Assembly (NCBI GenBank): GCA_900753975.1
Contig: CAAEBC010000077.1
Span: 1-9,001, forward strand
Origin: Clostridia bacterium
GTDB lineage: Bacteria > Bacillota > Clostridia > TANB77 > UBA1234
Length of the DNA: 9,001 nucleotides
Reading direction: 5' to 3'
The notes beneath the pieces are model-generated. The model saw only the letters and a list, made by a program, of their open reading frames with translations. It searched no databases and was not told the origin of the DNA. Each line of letters opens with the position of its first letter. Positions within the stretch are counted from its first letter, which is position 1. Positions 1 through 7,882 of the stretch are shown in pieces. The position numbers and the translations under genes are program-made.

Positions 1-603
1 AAAATATACTTCTGCGGGATTTTTCGCTTTTACAACTTCTATAGCCTTTTCTTTTGGCTTTTCATCTTGTTTTTTTTGAGGTGTTCTAGGACGTGGATTT
101 TGTAATGAATCTATATAAGCCATTTGCATTTTAAAAAGCTCCATTTCTTCTTGCATCTTGGATTTTTCAGGAGCTTTCCTAGTTTCTGTTTGACTTGATT
201 CATCTATAGTAGGAAATCCTTTTATTTGTTGTTCCAATTCCTTTTCTCGGATTCTAGAAGCTTGATTTAAACTGTCAATTTGCCTTATTTCATCATTGGA
301 GTAAAGAGAACCAGAACTTTCAATTTCGCTAACTTCTTCTTCTTTATCTATGGTTTGTATTGATGAATAATCAGAAGATTTATTGAAAGCTCCTTTGAGT
401 GATTCAAATTTACTTTTTATCTCTCTTTTTTCTAAATTAGCATCAGGAATATCAAGATTTAATTCTTCCGTTTCTACTAATGTAGTTTCTTCTGCTGGGG
501 CAGAGTTTATCATATCCTTAACTAGCCATCCTATCCCTAGAATAAAAGGTAGGATGAGTATCGGAATGATGTACTTAGGCTTTTTAATATCAATCTGTTT
601 CAT
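1..603 (-). CDS. traM: TraM, conjugative transfer VirB10-like protein (N-terminal part, cut by window edge)
   Basis: The minus-strand frame starts at ATG 603-601 and stays open to position 1 without a stop, giving the first 201 residues of a longer protein. The start MKQIDIKKPKYIIPILILPF is typical of Bacteroidota TraM: a short basic cytoplasmic tail, then one membrane segment at about residues 11-28. After it comes a low-complexity, highly charged, Glu/Lys/Ser/Gln-rich stretch (about 35-195), including a Pro/Lys-rich part at 169-188. In the family this linker spans the periplasm and leads to a conserved C-terminal domain, which here lies off the left edge. TraM is regarded as the VirB10-like scaffold linking inner and outer membrane parts of the mating channel. 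The start is 3 bp after the stop of the preceding gene, so it is cotranscribed. Identification rests on the N-terminus and operon position; the diagnostic C-terminal domain cannot be seen. Confidence 0.85.
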   Translation of the reverse strand, partial: MKQIDIKKPKYIIPILILPFILGIGWLVKDMINSAPAEETTLVETEELNLDIPDANLEKREIKSKFESLKGAFNKSSDYSSIQTIDKEEEVSEIESSGSLYSNDEIRQIDSLNQASRIREKELEQQIKGFPTIDESSQTETRKAPEKSKMQEEMELFKMQMAYIDSLQNPRPRTPQKKQDEKPKEKAIEVVKAKNPAEVYF

Positions 604-606
604 ACG

Positions 607-1038
607 CTATTTATTTAATTTATTGTATAAATTTTTTATTCGTATAGTGTCTTCTGGAGTTAATTTCCCATTTTTTCTTAGCTCATTAATTTCATTTTGC
701 ATTTTAATCACTTCTAACAAGTCGTGAACTCCTACTTGTTTTTTTTGTAGGGTACTATCAATGTTAATTTGTACTTTGCTTTTTTCTTCGTTGAAAACTT
801 GCATTGGCTTTCTTTCTGGACGCATTACTAATGATAGAATTGTGACGAAAGAAAGGAATGAAATCGTAATTCCAAACATAGCTTTACGGTGTATATCAGC
901 CCACGCCAATAAGCGTTCACAAGCGTTATTAACTCCGAACTTTTGAAATATTTTAGTAAGAAGAACAACTGTAGCTTGCTCGGCTTTAGTCTTGATACTT
1001 TCTTTTCTATCATTCTTTTTATGTTTAAACAGTTTCAT
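607..1038 (-). CDS. TraL-position single-pass membrane protein of the tra operon
   Basis: A 143-residue protein with a very basic N-terminus (MKLFKHKKNDRKESIKTK), one membrane segment at about residues 53-72 (FGITISFLSFVTILSLVM), and a charged, probably helical C-terminal half (about 80-141) that would lie in the periplasm. It sits between traK and traM, the slot that holds traL in Bacteroides conjugative transposons. TraL (DUF3989 type) is also a small bitopic protein with a basic start and a coiled tail. This protein looks longer than the roughly 100 residues I associate with TraL, mainly through its 50-residue N-terminal cytoplasmic part, and I see no decisive sequence motif. Its ATG overlaps the traK stop by one base (TAATG), which suggests translational coupling. 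A structural role in the transfer channel is inferred from position and topology only. Confidence 0.72.
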   Translation of the reverse strand: MKLFKHKKNDRKESIKTKAEQATVVLLTKIFQKFGVNNACERLLAWADIHRKAMFGITISFLSFVTILSLVMRPERKPMQVFNEEKSKVQINIDSTLQKKQVGVHDLLEVIKMQNEINELRKNGKLTPEDTIRIKNLYNKLNK

Positions 1039-1652
1039 TAGAAATTCTTTTTTACTTTATAATCTAGGTCTTTGTTTAGTATCGTTTTCCAATCTGTGAT
1101 AATAAGTCCATGAGGATTATTTTCAGTACGTGGAATTTGTCTTAATTTCCCTGTAGTTACAAGTTGCCTTTTTAGAATAGAGGTTTCTCGCTCTATACGT
1201 TGGATGCCATAGTACTCAAAAGATAGGTTGTTCATGTCCACCTTGATACTATCTGTCATAATTGTTACTGTTGCAGAACTCGCTAATATGGTGTTGAAAT
1301 ATCCTTTTTCTTTTAAATTATTATATTGTTTTAATCCGCTATCATCAATTAGATACATGGCTTTTTCCATGTTGTATTTTATAAATTCATCGTCTGGTGG
1401 TAATGTGAAAAATAAAGTGTGGAATAGATTTATGTGGCTCTTACATTCGACTTCCAAGTTGACTTCTGTACCAGTTTGTTTTACTAGTACAGGGACATCA
1501 TTATCCAAAACATATATTTTTTTTCTTTCAGCTTTTACTAAAGAGAAACAAAAGGCTAGTACCATACCTGAAATAACTATACTAGTTGCAAAACAGCCAA
1601 TGGATAAAATTCCGGCTAATTTGATTTTATTTTCTAAGTTTTTAATAATCAT
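1038..1652 (-). CDS. traK: TraK, VirB8-like conjugative transfer protein
   Basis: A 204-residue protein, close to the usual TraK length of about 205-210. The N-terminus MIIKNLENKIKLAGILSIG followed by a membrane segment (about residues 12-38) and then ERKKIYVLD (42-50) is characteristic of Bacteroidota TraK. Further family-like stretches are LFHTLFFTLPPDDEFIKY (76-93), KAMYLIDDSGLKQY (97-110) and the C-terminal RQIPRTENNPHGLIITDW (171-188). TraK is a VirB8-type bitopic protein: a short cytoplasmic tail, one membrane helix, and a periplasmic NTF2-like domain that helps assemble the type IV secretion channel. It begins 32 bp after traJ and its stop overlaps the start of the next gene by one base. 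The length is complete and there is no sign of damage. Confidence 0.95.
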   Translation of the reverse strand: MIIKNLENKIKLAGILSIGCFATSIVISGMVLAFCFSLVKAERKKIYVLDNDVPVLVKQTGTEVNLEVECKSHINLFHTLFFTLPPDDEFIKYNMEKAMYLIDDSGLKQYNNLKEKGYFNTILASSATVTIMTDSIKVDMNNLSFEYYGIQRIERETSILKRQLVTTGKLRQIPRTENNPHGLIITDWKTILNKDLDYKVKKNF

Positions 1653-1684
1653 GATTATGTGAATTTAAAATTTAATGAATCTTT

Positions 1685-2707
1685 TTACATAGCTGCACTG
1701 GCTCCACCTGTAGCCGGAGCTGCTACAGCTTTGGTTGCGATGGCTGCTCCTCCAACCATGCCTCCTACTGCTTGCCCTACTCCAGTTGTACTTACAATCC
1801 ATGTAGAAACAAAAGGTATTGTAAGCATGGCAAATGCTCCAAGTAATGCTGTAAGAAGGAAGCTATTGACACCTCCAGAGGTCATTCCGACATACATGAC
1901 AAATGCAGCTTCATTTCTAAGCGCATATTCTAAAATTTCAATTTCTCTTTCTATCCCATATTGCATTACTACTAAAGAAATTGATAATACTATATATGCA
2001 ATACATGAATATAAACTAACACTGACAAAACGAGCTATCCATTGTATATAAGCATCCCGAAATGCAGGTAAAACAGAGAATGCAAAAGCTAGTGGACCAA
2101 GAATAACTAATATTCCTGTGAATATGATTTGTAGGAAAAAGACAAAATAGGTACATACTTGCCAAAAAGTAACGACAATAAATTCAATGATATTAAACAT
2201 TATCATTTTAACCTTAGCGACTACATATACATATAATCCAGCTATCTTGTCTCCAATAGCTGAGAAGTCTATACTAAAATCATACCATTTCTTATCCTTA
2301 ACTTCATTTTCGGCTCTTTCAACTTCTAATGAAGTATGTAATAACTCTACTGCTACGCTATCAATGAGTGCATATCTATTACGAGAAAGTAATTCTACTT
2401 CTTCTATCTGATTCGTAAACATAGCCTTGCTTCGTGCTGTTAATAACTCTCCGGGATAACTGATTAGATTAATAAAGGGAATCCAGAACATAAGAACCAA
2501 TCCCAGTGCGAATGGACGCAATAACGGGATAATCTCTAATTTTTTATCTCCACTCATCATTTTGAAGCTTTCTACTCCAAAATATAACAACATAAAGATT
2601 GCTGCCAATGCTTGTGCATCCGCAATAAATTCTCCGAATAGAACAGTTGTTTTATCTCTTAGTCCATCAAATAATTCAAATAAGAATTTATCTATTAACT
2701 CATTCAT
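1685..2707 (-). CDS. traJ: TraJ, VirB6-like polytopic channel protein
   Basis: A 340-residue polytopic membrane protein. Hydrophobic segments appear at about residues 31-47, 64-84, 155-210 (probably two or three helices), 227-248 and 283-303. The stretches LRPFALGLVLMFWIPFIN (63-80) and ILGPLAFAFSVLPAFRDAYIQW (202-223) are typical of the TraJ/VirB6 family, whose central conserved Gly-Pro-Leu segment occurs here. The C-terminal 35 residues (GQAVGGMVGG and an Ala/Gly-rich tail) are low complexity. VirB6-like proteins form part of the inner-membrane pore through which DNA passes. The start codon lies inside the end of the upstream gene (8-bp overlap, 2700-2707), and the start MNELIDKFLFELFDGL fits the family, so translational coupling is likely. 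Intact and of normal length. Confidence 0.93.
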   Translation of the reverse strand: MNELIDKFLFELFDGLRDKTTVLFGEFIADAQALAAIFMLLYFGVESFKMMSGDKKLEIIPLLRPFALGLVLMFWIPFINLISYPGELLTARSKAMFTNQIEEVELLSRNRYALIDSVAVELLHTSLEVERAENEVKDKKWYDFSIDFSAIGDKIAGLYVYVVAKVKMIMFNIIEFIVVTFWQVCTYFVFFLQIIFTGILVILGPLAFAFSVLPAFRDAYIQWIARFVSVSLYSCIAYIVLSISLVVMQYGIEREIEILEYALRNEAAFVMYVGMTSGGVNSFLLTALLGAFAMLTIPFVSTWIVSTTGVGQAVGGMVGGAAIATKAVAAPATGGASAAM

Positions 2708-3356
2708 GGCTCATTATTGTTTTATTTATATTATTCAATCTTGTTATTAATGAAAGAACCTCTATTAGTTCTTTATCAAAATCTAAATAGGCTTCCCTTT
2801 TTTTAGAGTTACTCATATGTGAATCATGGATTATATCTATGTTCTTTTTTATTCTAGTAACTTCATCAGTTATAACTTCAACATGTTCTTTATTACCGCC
2901 ATTAGAAGAATATTCGACAAGTTTTTTATTTATATCATTAAGAATATCATTTCTACGATTTTTAGTTAAAGTATATTGATAATCAATTTCTTTATCTCCA
3001 AATTTGAAGAGTTCCTGTCTATATATGGTATCAACATTATACCCTTCTTTTTCTGTTTCTGATTTATTGTACTCTACGGCTGCCATCATGGGAATTTCTT
3101 GTAACTGGAAATTACGTCTATCTTCCTTCCCGTATTTGTCGTGTAACCCTAAGCCCGGCAAAGGAATTTTAATACCCAAAACCTTTTTATACCATATCCA
3201 GTAATGATCCCATTCGGGTTGTAGTCGTACTCTATCCATAAATTCCATATTATTAAGCACGCTCCATTTCCCTTTATCCTTTACAGGCATTTGGGAATAG
3301 GTATTAGAAGTACCAATAATCAACATTAGGGAAAAAAATAAAAGCACTCTTTTCAT
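2700..3356 (-). CDS. Exported protein of unknown function in the tra operon
   Basis: A 218-residue protein that I do not recognise as a named family. Residues 1-21 (MKRVLLFFSLMLIIGTSNTYS) look like a Sec signal peptide with probable cleavage near SQ at 21-22. The mature part has an aromatic-rich region (EWDHYWIWYKKVLGIKIPLPG, about 48-68) with the motif PLPGLGLHDKYG (66-76), then a charged, mostly helical second half (about 130-215) that could form coiled coils. It contains no cysteine and no further membrane segment. It is one bp downstream of the preceding exported protein and overlaps traJ by 8 bp, so it is made with the channel proteins. The equivalent region in CTnDOT-like elements holds traH/traI. 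A periplasmic or surface role in mating-pair formation, possibly VirB5-like, is an inference from export signal and position. Confidence 0.8.
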   Translation of the reverse strand: MKRVLLFFSLMLIIGTSNTYSQMPVKDKGKWSVLNNMEFMDRVRLQPEWDHYWIWYKKVLGIKIPLPGLGLHDKYGKEDRRNFQLQEIPMMAAVEYNKSETEKEGYNVDTIYRQELFKFGDKEIDYQYTLTKNRRNDILNDINKKLVEYSSNGGNKEHVEVITDEVTRIKKNIDIIHDSHMSNSKKREAYLDFDKELIEVLSLITRLNNINKTIMSHE

Positions 3357-3357
3357 A

Positions 3358-4032
3358 TTATCTTTTAGGTTTTACTTTATAATTCTGTAATAAATCATCA
3401 ACTAATTTTGAACGATTATCTTTGTATTTAAATACCCCCGGAGCTAATGTTTGTAATACTCCATTTCTTTTTGCTGTTTTCATCTGTCGGCATACAGCGT
3501 ATGCTATACCTCTCATGTTTCTTAGTTCATTAATAACATACTTAAGCAAGTCTATTCTTTGCTTATTATCCATAAGGTTTACATCTGTCCCGACAATAGC
3601 GACCTGATAAATGTATTGTGTCAAATCCGCAGTGCGATTTACTAATTCTAGCTCTGTTTTTGCTGACACCAATAATAAAGCCGGGTCACCTACAGCAAGT
3701 TCAACCATTTGTTTTTGATATTTACCAATATCTGCTGCAATATCAGTGCAGTAGATAATATCTTTTCCTGTTTTTATGATGGCTTCTACAGATTTTAGGC
3801 TATTATAAAATTTGCTTTGGAAAAATTCAATCTGAACCATTTTTTCACTGATTTGTTTTTGTATAAGGCTTATTTGAGCTTCATTCTCTTTCACTTTAGA
3901 GAAAGAAGTATGTTGCACCTTATGATTAGCTATAAGTGTTTCCATACAGGTTATATCCAAGACTGCCTTTTGCGAATATGCAACTTGGGTTAAAGTAGAT
4001 GCTACCACTAAAATAAATAGGATTTTCTTCAT
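3358..4032 (-). CDS. Exported helical protein at the TraI position of the tra operon
   Basis: A 224-residue protein with a clear signal peptide (MKKILFILVVASTLTQVAYS, cleavage near residue 20 before QKAVLD). The mature part is almost wholly helical in appearance. A Gln/Lys/Glu-rich stretch at about 45-90 has coiled-coil character, and the middle (about 95-170) resembles in general layout the DUF4141/TraI proteins encoded after traG in Bacteroides conjugative transposons. There are three cysteines, at 29, 95 and 181. The C-terminus is basic (NYKVKPKR). DUF4141 proteins are exported, helical and around 210 residues, which fits, but I cannot confirm homology by eye. The arrangement of a secreted helical protein just after the VirB4 ATPase also suggests a VirB5-like minor pilus component (inference). 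It starts 10 bp after traG and ends one bp before the next gene. Confidence 0.78.
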   Translation of the reverse strand: MKKILFILVVASTLTQVAYSQKAVLDITCMETLIANHKVQHTSFSKVKENEAQISLIQKQISEKMVQIEFFQSKFYNSLKSVEAIIKTGKDIIYCTDIAADIGKYQKQMVELAVGDPALLLVSAKTELELVNRTADLTQYIYQVAIVGTDVNLMDNKQRIDLLKYVINELRNMRGIAYAVCRQMKTAKRNGVLQTLAPGVFKYKDNRSKLVDDLLQNYKVKPKR

Positions 4033-4042
4033 GATATTATCT

Positions 4043-6883
4043 TTAACGGTTTGTAATCCATTTGTATTTATCTAGGATATACTTATATAATGGTTGTTCC
4101 CCTATGATGTTAAGTATATCTTTTAGGCTTCCATCATCGGAGTGATACCCTAGTACCTTATTGACTTGTAAAACCCAATCCATATTTTTTAATTTGGAAG
4201 ATTTTAGGTCTATTATAAAATTATCCAATCCTGTTTGGAAACTACCATAAATGATATGATAATATCCAACAGCATCTTTTTCAATTCGTTCTGTAGTAAA
4301 TGTGAAATATTCGTGTAGAGAAACCTCTACTCCAAATACATTTCCATAATTTCCTCTTTTTATAAATACTTCATTAAACCGATTACGGTTTTCTTTATTG
4401 GGAAGTTGATTTATGGTAAATATTTGCTTTTGATTTACTTCCGTTAGGGATAAAAGATTTGCTATTTCTTGATATTTGTCTATAAATTTACTTTGGTCTA
4501 ATAGGCATATAATATCGGAGTTGCTGATTATAGAGTTTTTGACTACAGGATTACTAATTATGTCCTCCAGTTCTTGAGTAACAACCATTGCCATACCCCA
4601 AAATTTACGAACTGTTTTATACAAATAGAGTATATAGCCAGCCATCATAGGGCTAGCTATGGCTTTCCATGCTTCTTCAATTATTAATGCCTTTCTGTTC
4701 TTTTTTAATCTCATTTTTTGAATAAAAACGTCCATAATAATTAAGGTTACTATTGGAAATAATTCAGGGTCATCTTTAATTGCATCAATTTCAAAAACTA
4801 TAAAGGGTTCTTCAAAAAGGGAAGTGTCAAAATCCTCATTAAGAGTTTTTTCTAACTGTCCTCCTTTATAGAATTTTTTTAATAGAAACTTATAGTTAGT
4901 AATATCAAAATCAATTTTGTTCTCTTTGCAAATGATAGGTATAATGCGTAGGGAAAATTCGTAGAAAGAGTTAAAAGATAAGCTTTCAACTTTTATTTCT
5001 TTCAATATATCTTCCTTCTTCTGGATTCGTCTTTCTATTATAGAAAGTAATCTAGTTTCAGGATTATCAAGCTCTTGGCGTGTAAAGCCTTTTTCGATGA
5101 GAATGTTTTGTATCGCTTTTTCTGCGTTGGTTTTTTCTCCGCCTTCTCCTTTTTCTACTAGTTGCTGTAATTTCTCTATTTTTTCGGAAAGTATCTTGCG
5201 TTCTTCTTTTTCCCTTTCGTTTTCAAATTCTTCTTCATTGACTTGAAATTCGAGTAGTAAATTTTCACGTATGGCTTCTTTTTCCGCATCTGAATAACCA
5301 TTAAAGGGATGAAAGTAGAAAGAATAGTATTTTTCTATGGTAATATCCATAATTTCTTCTTCTTGCTTTTTGACCTCACCATTTGCACCTTTCCATATCA
5401 GGAAAATTAATGATTTAAGAAAGTTTTTCTTTTCTACATTATACTCTTCTTCAGTAATTCGGAAAGGATTCATAGATATAGGCTTGCTTTCAGAATAAGT
5501 AATGTATTTGCCATGATAGTATTCGCACATTCCTGAATAACTATGCCCTGTATCTACCAATACAATATCAGTGTTATCTAAAACCCATTGTCTTACTTTG
5601 GAGTTGACATAGAAAGACTTACCAGAACCACTTGGACCTAAAACAAAGAAGTTGGAGTTATTTGTATATTTTTTCTCACCTTCTTTCCCGGACATATCTA
5701 TTCCAACAGGCAATCCTTGTCTGTCTGTAAAATAAGTAAGAAAAGGGCTGTTTTCTGTTACTTGTAATTTTTCCTTGAACAAAAGACAAATTGCAGCATC
5801 GGAAGTTGTTAGAAATTTGTCATAACTGTTTAGGTTGATTGCGTTTCCTGGCAGTGCACATTCGAATAATTCTAATTGGTTGAAGCATTGTTTATTAATA
5901 ATAATGCCACAATCAAAAAGAGATGTTTCAACATAGTTGATAGCCTTACTAATATCATCAAGACCAGCAAGAATTATATTATAATGTGCATATACAAGCA
6001 TTTGCCCTTCTCTGGCAATATCCGACTGCACTCGTTCTATGTCTTCTACACATAAATCATTTGCAGGGTCAGGCATTCCTTTATGTTTTTTCTTTTTGCC
6101 TTCTAATTTGTTTGCTTCGTTTCGTTGGTCTGGAATATTTATTACTTGATTATAGATAATTGTGTCTATACCTGGTGTATCATGCAAAAAAGAGAGTAAG
6201 TCAACAGGAAACCTTAGCCCAATATTGACCTCTTTATATGGTTTTATAACAGAAGGAAAATTAACTTCGTCAATATCTACAAGAGAAATGCACTGTACGT
6301 TTTTTTCTCCAATTATAAGATTTTCTTCTCTTGCTTTGATATTTTTTAGGCTTACTGTTTGCTGATTGAAATTGATAGATAGAAATCTTTTTATATATAT
6401 TTCTATTTCATTTTCATTTAATAGTTTAGCTCTTATTCCTCTGTTAGCGAATAGTCCTAATACTTTTGTGATGTTTCTAATAAAAGTATCAAACCTTCGA
6501 GGGTCAAAAGAAAAGAATTTAGACCTTTCTACTTCTCCTGTAATAACAAGATAAGTAGAAATATCAGTATATATTCGTCCTTTAAAATGTTCAAAATAAC
6601 GATTTGATAAATAGTCGTTCTTCCTATTCTGGGGTGGTAAAAATGATTTTTTACATAGAATATCCTGTTTTTGTATTGTATATCCAGTTCCTAATACTTT
6701 GAGGATATTAGTAAATAAGTGGTGAAAATCATAGTAAGCATCCATATCTGCTGAATACTGTATTATAGGATTTTCACATTTAATGATAACAGAATAGTCG
6801 CCCCTTCGGTTATAGAATATAGGAGTATTGTCTATTGTTTCAATACCAATATAAGGAGCTTCAAATTCACTTTTCTTTTTCAT
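4043..6883 (-). CDS. traG: TraG, VirB4-like conjugation ATPase
   Basis: A 946-residue cytoplasmic ATPase that would energise assembly of the mating apparatus at the inner membrane. The N-terminus (about 8-60) looks like the DUF3875-type domain of Bacteroidota TraG, followed by the VirB4 N-domain (to about 390). The Walker A motif GPSGSGKS lies at residues 416-423 and a following VDTGHSYSGMC segment at 443-453. Walker B is KALIIEEAW at 731-739, with catalytic acidic pair E736/E737. Conserved FEIDAIKDDPELFPIVTLIIMD and the late VTQELEDIISNPVVKNSIISN stretches match the family closely. The protein looks longer than the roughly 830 residues I associate with Bacteroides TraG. A highly charged, coiled-coil-like region at about 545-632 seems to account for much of the excess, and the C-terminal tail may add more. 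It starts 5 bp after traF. No frameshift is visible. Confidence 0.96.
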   Translation of the reverse strand: MKKKSEFEAPYIGIETIDNTPIFYNRRGDYSVIIKCENPIIQYSADMDAYYDFHHLFTNILKVLGTGYTIQKQDILCKKSFLPPQNRKNDYLSNRYFEHFKGRIYTDISTYLVITGEVERSKFFSFDPRRFDTFIRNITKVLGLFANRGIRAKLLNENEIEIYIKRFLSINFNQQTVSLKNIKAREENLIIGEKNVQCISLVDIDEVNFPSVIKPYKEVNIGLRFPVDLLSFLHDTPGIDTIIYNQVINIPDQRNEANKLEGKKKKHKGMPDPANDLCVEDIERVQSDIAREGQMLVYAHYNIILAGLDDISKAINYVETSLFDCGIIINKQCFNQLELFECALPGNAINLNSYDKFLTTSDAAICLLFKEKLQVTENSPFLTYFTDRQGLPVGIDMSGKEGEKKYTNNSNFFVLGPSGSGKSFYVNSKVRQWVLDNTDIVLVDTGHSYSGMCEYYHGKYITYSESKPISMNPFRITEEEYNVEKKNFLKSLIFLIWKGANGEVKKQEEEIMDITIEKYYSFYFHPFNGYSDAEKEAIRENLLLEFQVNEEEFENEREKEERKILSEKIEKLQQLVEKGEGGEKTNAEKAIQNILIEKGFTRQELDNPETRLLSIIERRIQKKEDILKEIKVESLSFNSFYEFSLRIIPIICKENKIDFDITNYKFLLKKFYKGGQLEKTLNEDFDTSLFEEPFIVFEIDAIKDDPELFPIVTLIIMDVFIQKMRLKKNRKALIIEEAWKAIASPMMAGYILYLYKTVRKFWGMAMVVTQELEDIISNPVVKNSIISNSDIICLLDQSKFIDKYQEIANLLSLTEVNQKQIFTINQLPNKENRNRFNEVFIKRGNYGNVFGVEVSLHEYFTFTTERIEKDAVGYYHIIYGSFQTGLDNFIIDLKSSKLKNMDWVLQVNKVLGYHSDDGSLKDILNIIGEQPLYKYILDKYKWITNR

Positions 6884-6888
6884 AAGCT

Positions 6889-7188
6889 TTATTTTTTTCT
6901 ATCTCTTATAAAAGTGCGTGATACTATATATATGCCTTTTCGTTTATCTTTCCTGTGAAGCCCTTTTCTTTGTAATTGCGATGTTATTCCTAACCCTCCA
7001 AACATAACTATTACAAGAGTTATACCTCCCCACATAAAAGAAGCCAGAGTAGAAACAATAGCACATAAAAGTAAAGCACTAATAATACAAGCTCCACCGA
7101 TATATATGAACTTGCCTTTAAATCCTTTGAAAATAAGGGGCTTTTGTAGCCCCTTATATACATTGTAACTTGGATACTCTTTCGACAT
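6889..7188 (-). CDS. traF: TraF, VirB3-like inner-membrane protein (DUF4133 type)
   Basis: A 99-residue protein that matches the Bacteroidota TraF/DUF4133 pattern. It has a short N-terminal part with YPSYNVYKGLQKPLIFKGFKG (5-25), two closely spaced membrane helices at about 26-47 and 49-68, and a basic tail with QLQRKGLHRKDKRKG (71-85). VirB3-like proteins are small bitopic or hairpin membrane proteins that work with the VirB4 ATPase, and here the gene directly precedes traG by 5 bp. It follows traE by one bp. The length is typical (about 100 residues). An overlapping minus-strand frame at 7020-7244 is a shadow and was not annotated. Confidence 0.95.
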   Translation of the reverse strand: MSKEYPSYNVYKGLQKPLIFKGFKGKFIYIGGACIISALLLCAIVSTLASFMWGGITLVIVMFGGLGITSQLQRKGLHRKDKRKGIYIVSRTFIRDRKK

Positions 7189-7189
7189 A

Positions 7190-7504
7190 TTAGATTCCGA
7201 AGAATGCTTTTACGACAACACCTGATACAACCAGAAAGATACATGACCCCATCCAGCCCATAACAGCCTTTTGTACATCTTGGTCACCAGAGTTCCATTT
7301 TAAATAAACTCGCACTGCTCCAACTAATCCTACTAGACCTCCTAGTATCATCATCATGTTTCCTAGGGGGTCCATGTAGGTTGCAAGTTCAGAACTAGCT
7401 GCATCAATTCCCGCAGCACCTTGTGCAAAAGTGTTAGTTACTACCATTATGCTAATGGCTAAAGCGAATGCTCTTTGAGCAATTTTTGAAAAAAACTTTT
7501 TCAT
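7190..7504 (-). CDS. traE: TraE, VirB2-like pilin subunit (DUF4134 type)
   Basis: A 104-residue protein with a signal peptide (about 1-28, ending TFAQ) and two membrane segments at about 47-66 and 83-101. The second half contains the recognisable DUF4134 stretch ending the first helix, RVYLKWNSGDQDVQKAVMGW (65-84), followed by GSCIFLVVSGVVVKAFFG. This arrangement (long signal, two helices joined by a short polar cytoplasmic loop) is that of VirB2-type pilins, so TraE is taken as the major conjugative pilus subunit. The mature chain would be about 76 residues. It lies 19 bp after the upstream gene and one bp before traF, the same adjacency as in CTnDOT-like elements. Confidence 0.95.
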   Translation of the reverse strand: MKKFFSKIAQRAFALAISIMVVTNTFAQGAAGIDAASSELATYMDPLGNMMMILGGLVGLVGAVRVYLKWNSGDQDVQKAVMGWMGSCIFLVVSGVVVKAFFGI

Positions 7505-7523
7505 TTGAATAAAAATTAGTTGT

Positions 7524-7865
7524 TTATTTGTTAAAATTTACGTGTGAAAACATGCTTTTCCCTTTAGCAAGAAGTTGTTCCATTGGAATACCTTGTGTTT
7601 CAACTTCCATTTCAATAGATTCATTTACAGATACATAATTCTGTTCAGATTCTTTTTTTTCATCTTCTTTTTCGTATGAGCCTGTTTCAAAATCTTCATC
7701 TACAACTTTGTGAGGTATTTCTTCTTCCTCTCCTATTGAAATAATTTCTTCTTCTTCACCTGTATTGGTTTTGCTTTGCTTTAGGAAAGCATCATACAGG
7801 ATGTTTGCAGCGTAGTAAACTACATAAATGGCAAATACAGCCATGATAAATTGTGAATAACTCAT
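7524..7865 (-). CDS. Small acidic single-pass membrane protein, first gene of the tra operon
   Basis: A 113-residue protein of unknown function. Residues 4-24 (SQFIMAVFAIYVVYYAANILY) form one membrane helix beginning almost at the N-terminus. The rest is very acidic, with two copies of GEEEEI (36-41 and 45-50) followed by more Glu/Asp-rich sequence to about residue 88, and a short less charged C-terminal segment (GIPMEQLLAKGKSMFSHVNF, 92-111) that could be a docking helix. I cannot tie it to a named Tra family; it occupies the place just before traE, where traD or small hypothetical genes lie in related elements. It is 19 bp upstream of traE and appears to be the promoter-proximal gene, divergent from the recombinase. 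The ATG at 7865 places the membrane helix at the extreme N-terminus, and no better start is evident. Confidence 0.82.
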   Translation of the reverse strand: MSYSQFIMAVFAIYVVYYAANILYDAFLKQSKTNTGEEEEIISIGEEEEIPHKVVDEDFETGSYEKEDEKKESEQNYVSVNESIEMEVETQGIPMEQLLAKGKSMFSHVNFNK

Positions 7866-7882
7866 ATTCTTAAATTTAAAAG

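Noticed and set aside
383..727. 114-codon plus-strand frame opposite traM and the TraL-position gene
   Set aside because: It spans the junction of two real minus-strand genes; its hydrophobic composition is the mirror of charged codons.
1228..1662. 144-codon plus-strand frame opposite traK
   Set aside because: It lies entirely on the complement of a clearly recognised gene and shows no family features.
1659..2051. 130-codon plus-strand frame opposite the traJ 3' end
   Set aside because: Its Ala/Pro-rich start is simply the complement of the Ala/Gly-rich TraJ tail.
7020..7244. 74-codon minus-strand frame overlapping traE and traF
   Set aside because: Both overlapped genes match known Tra families in their own frames, so this is a shadow.
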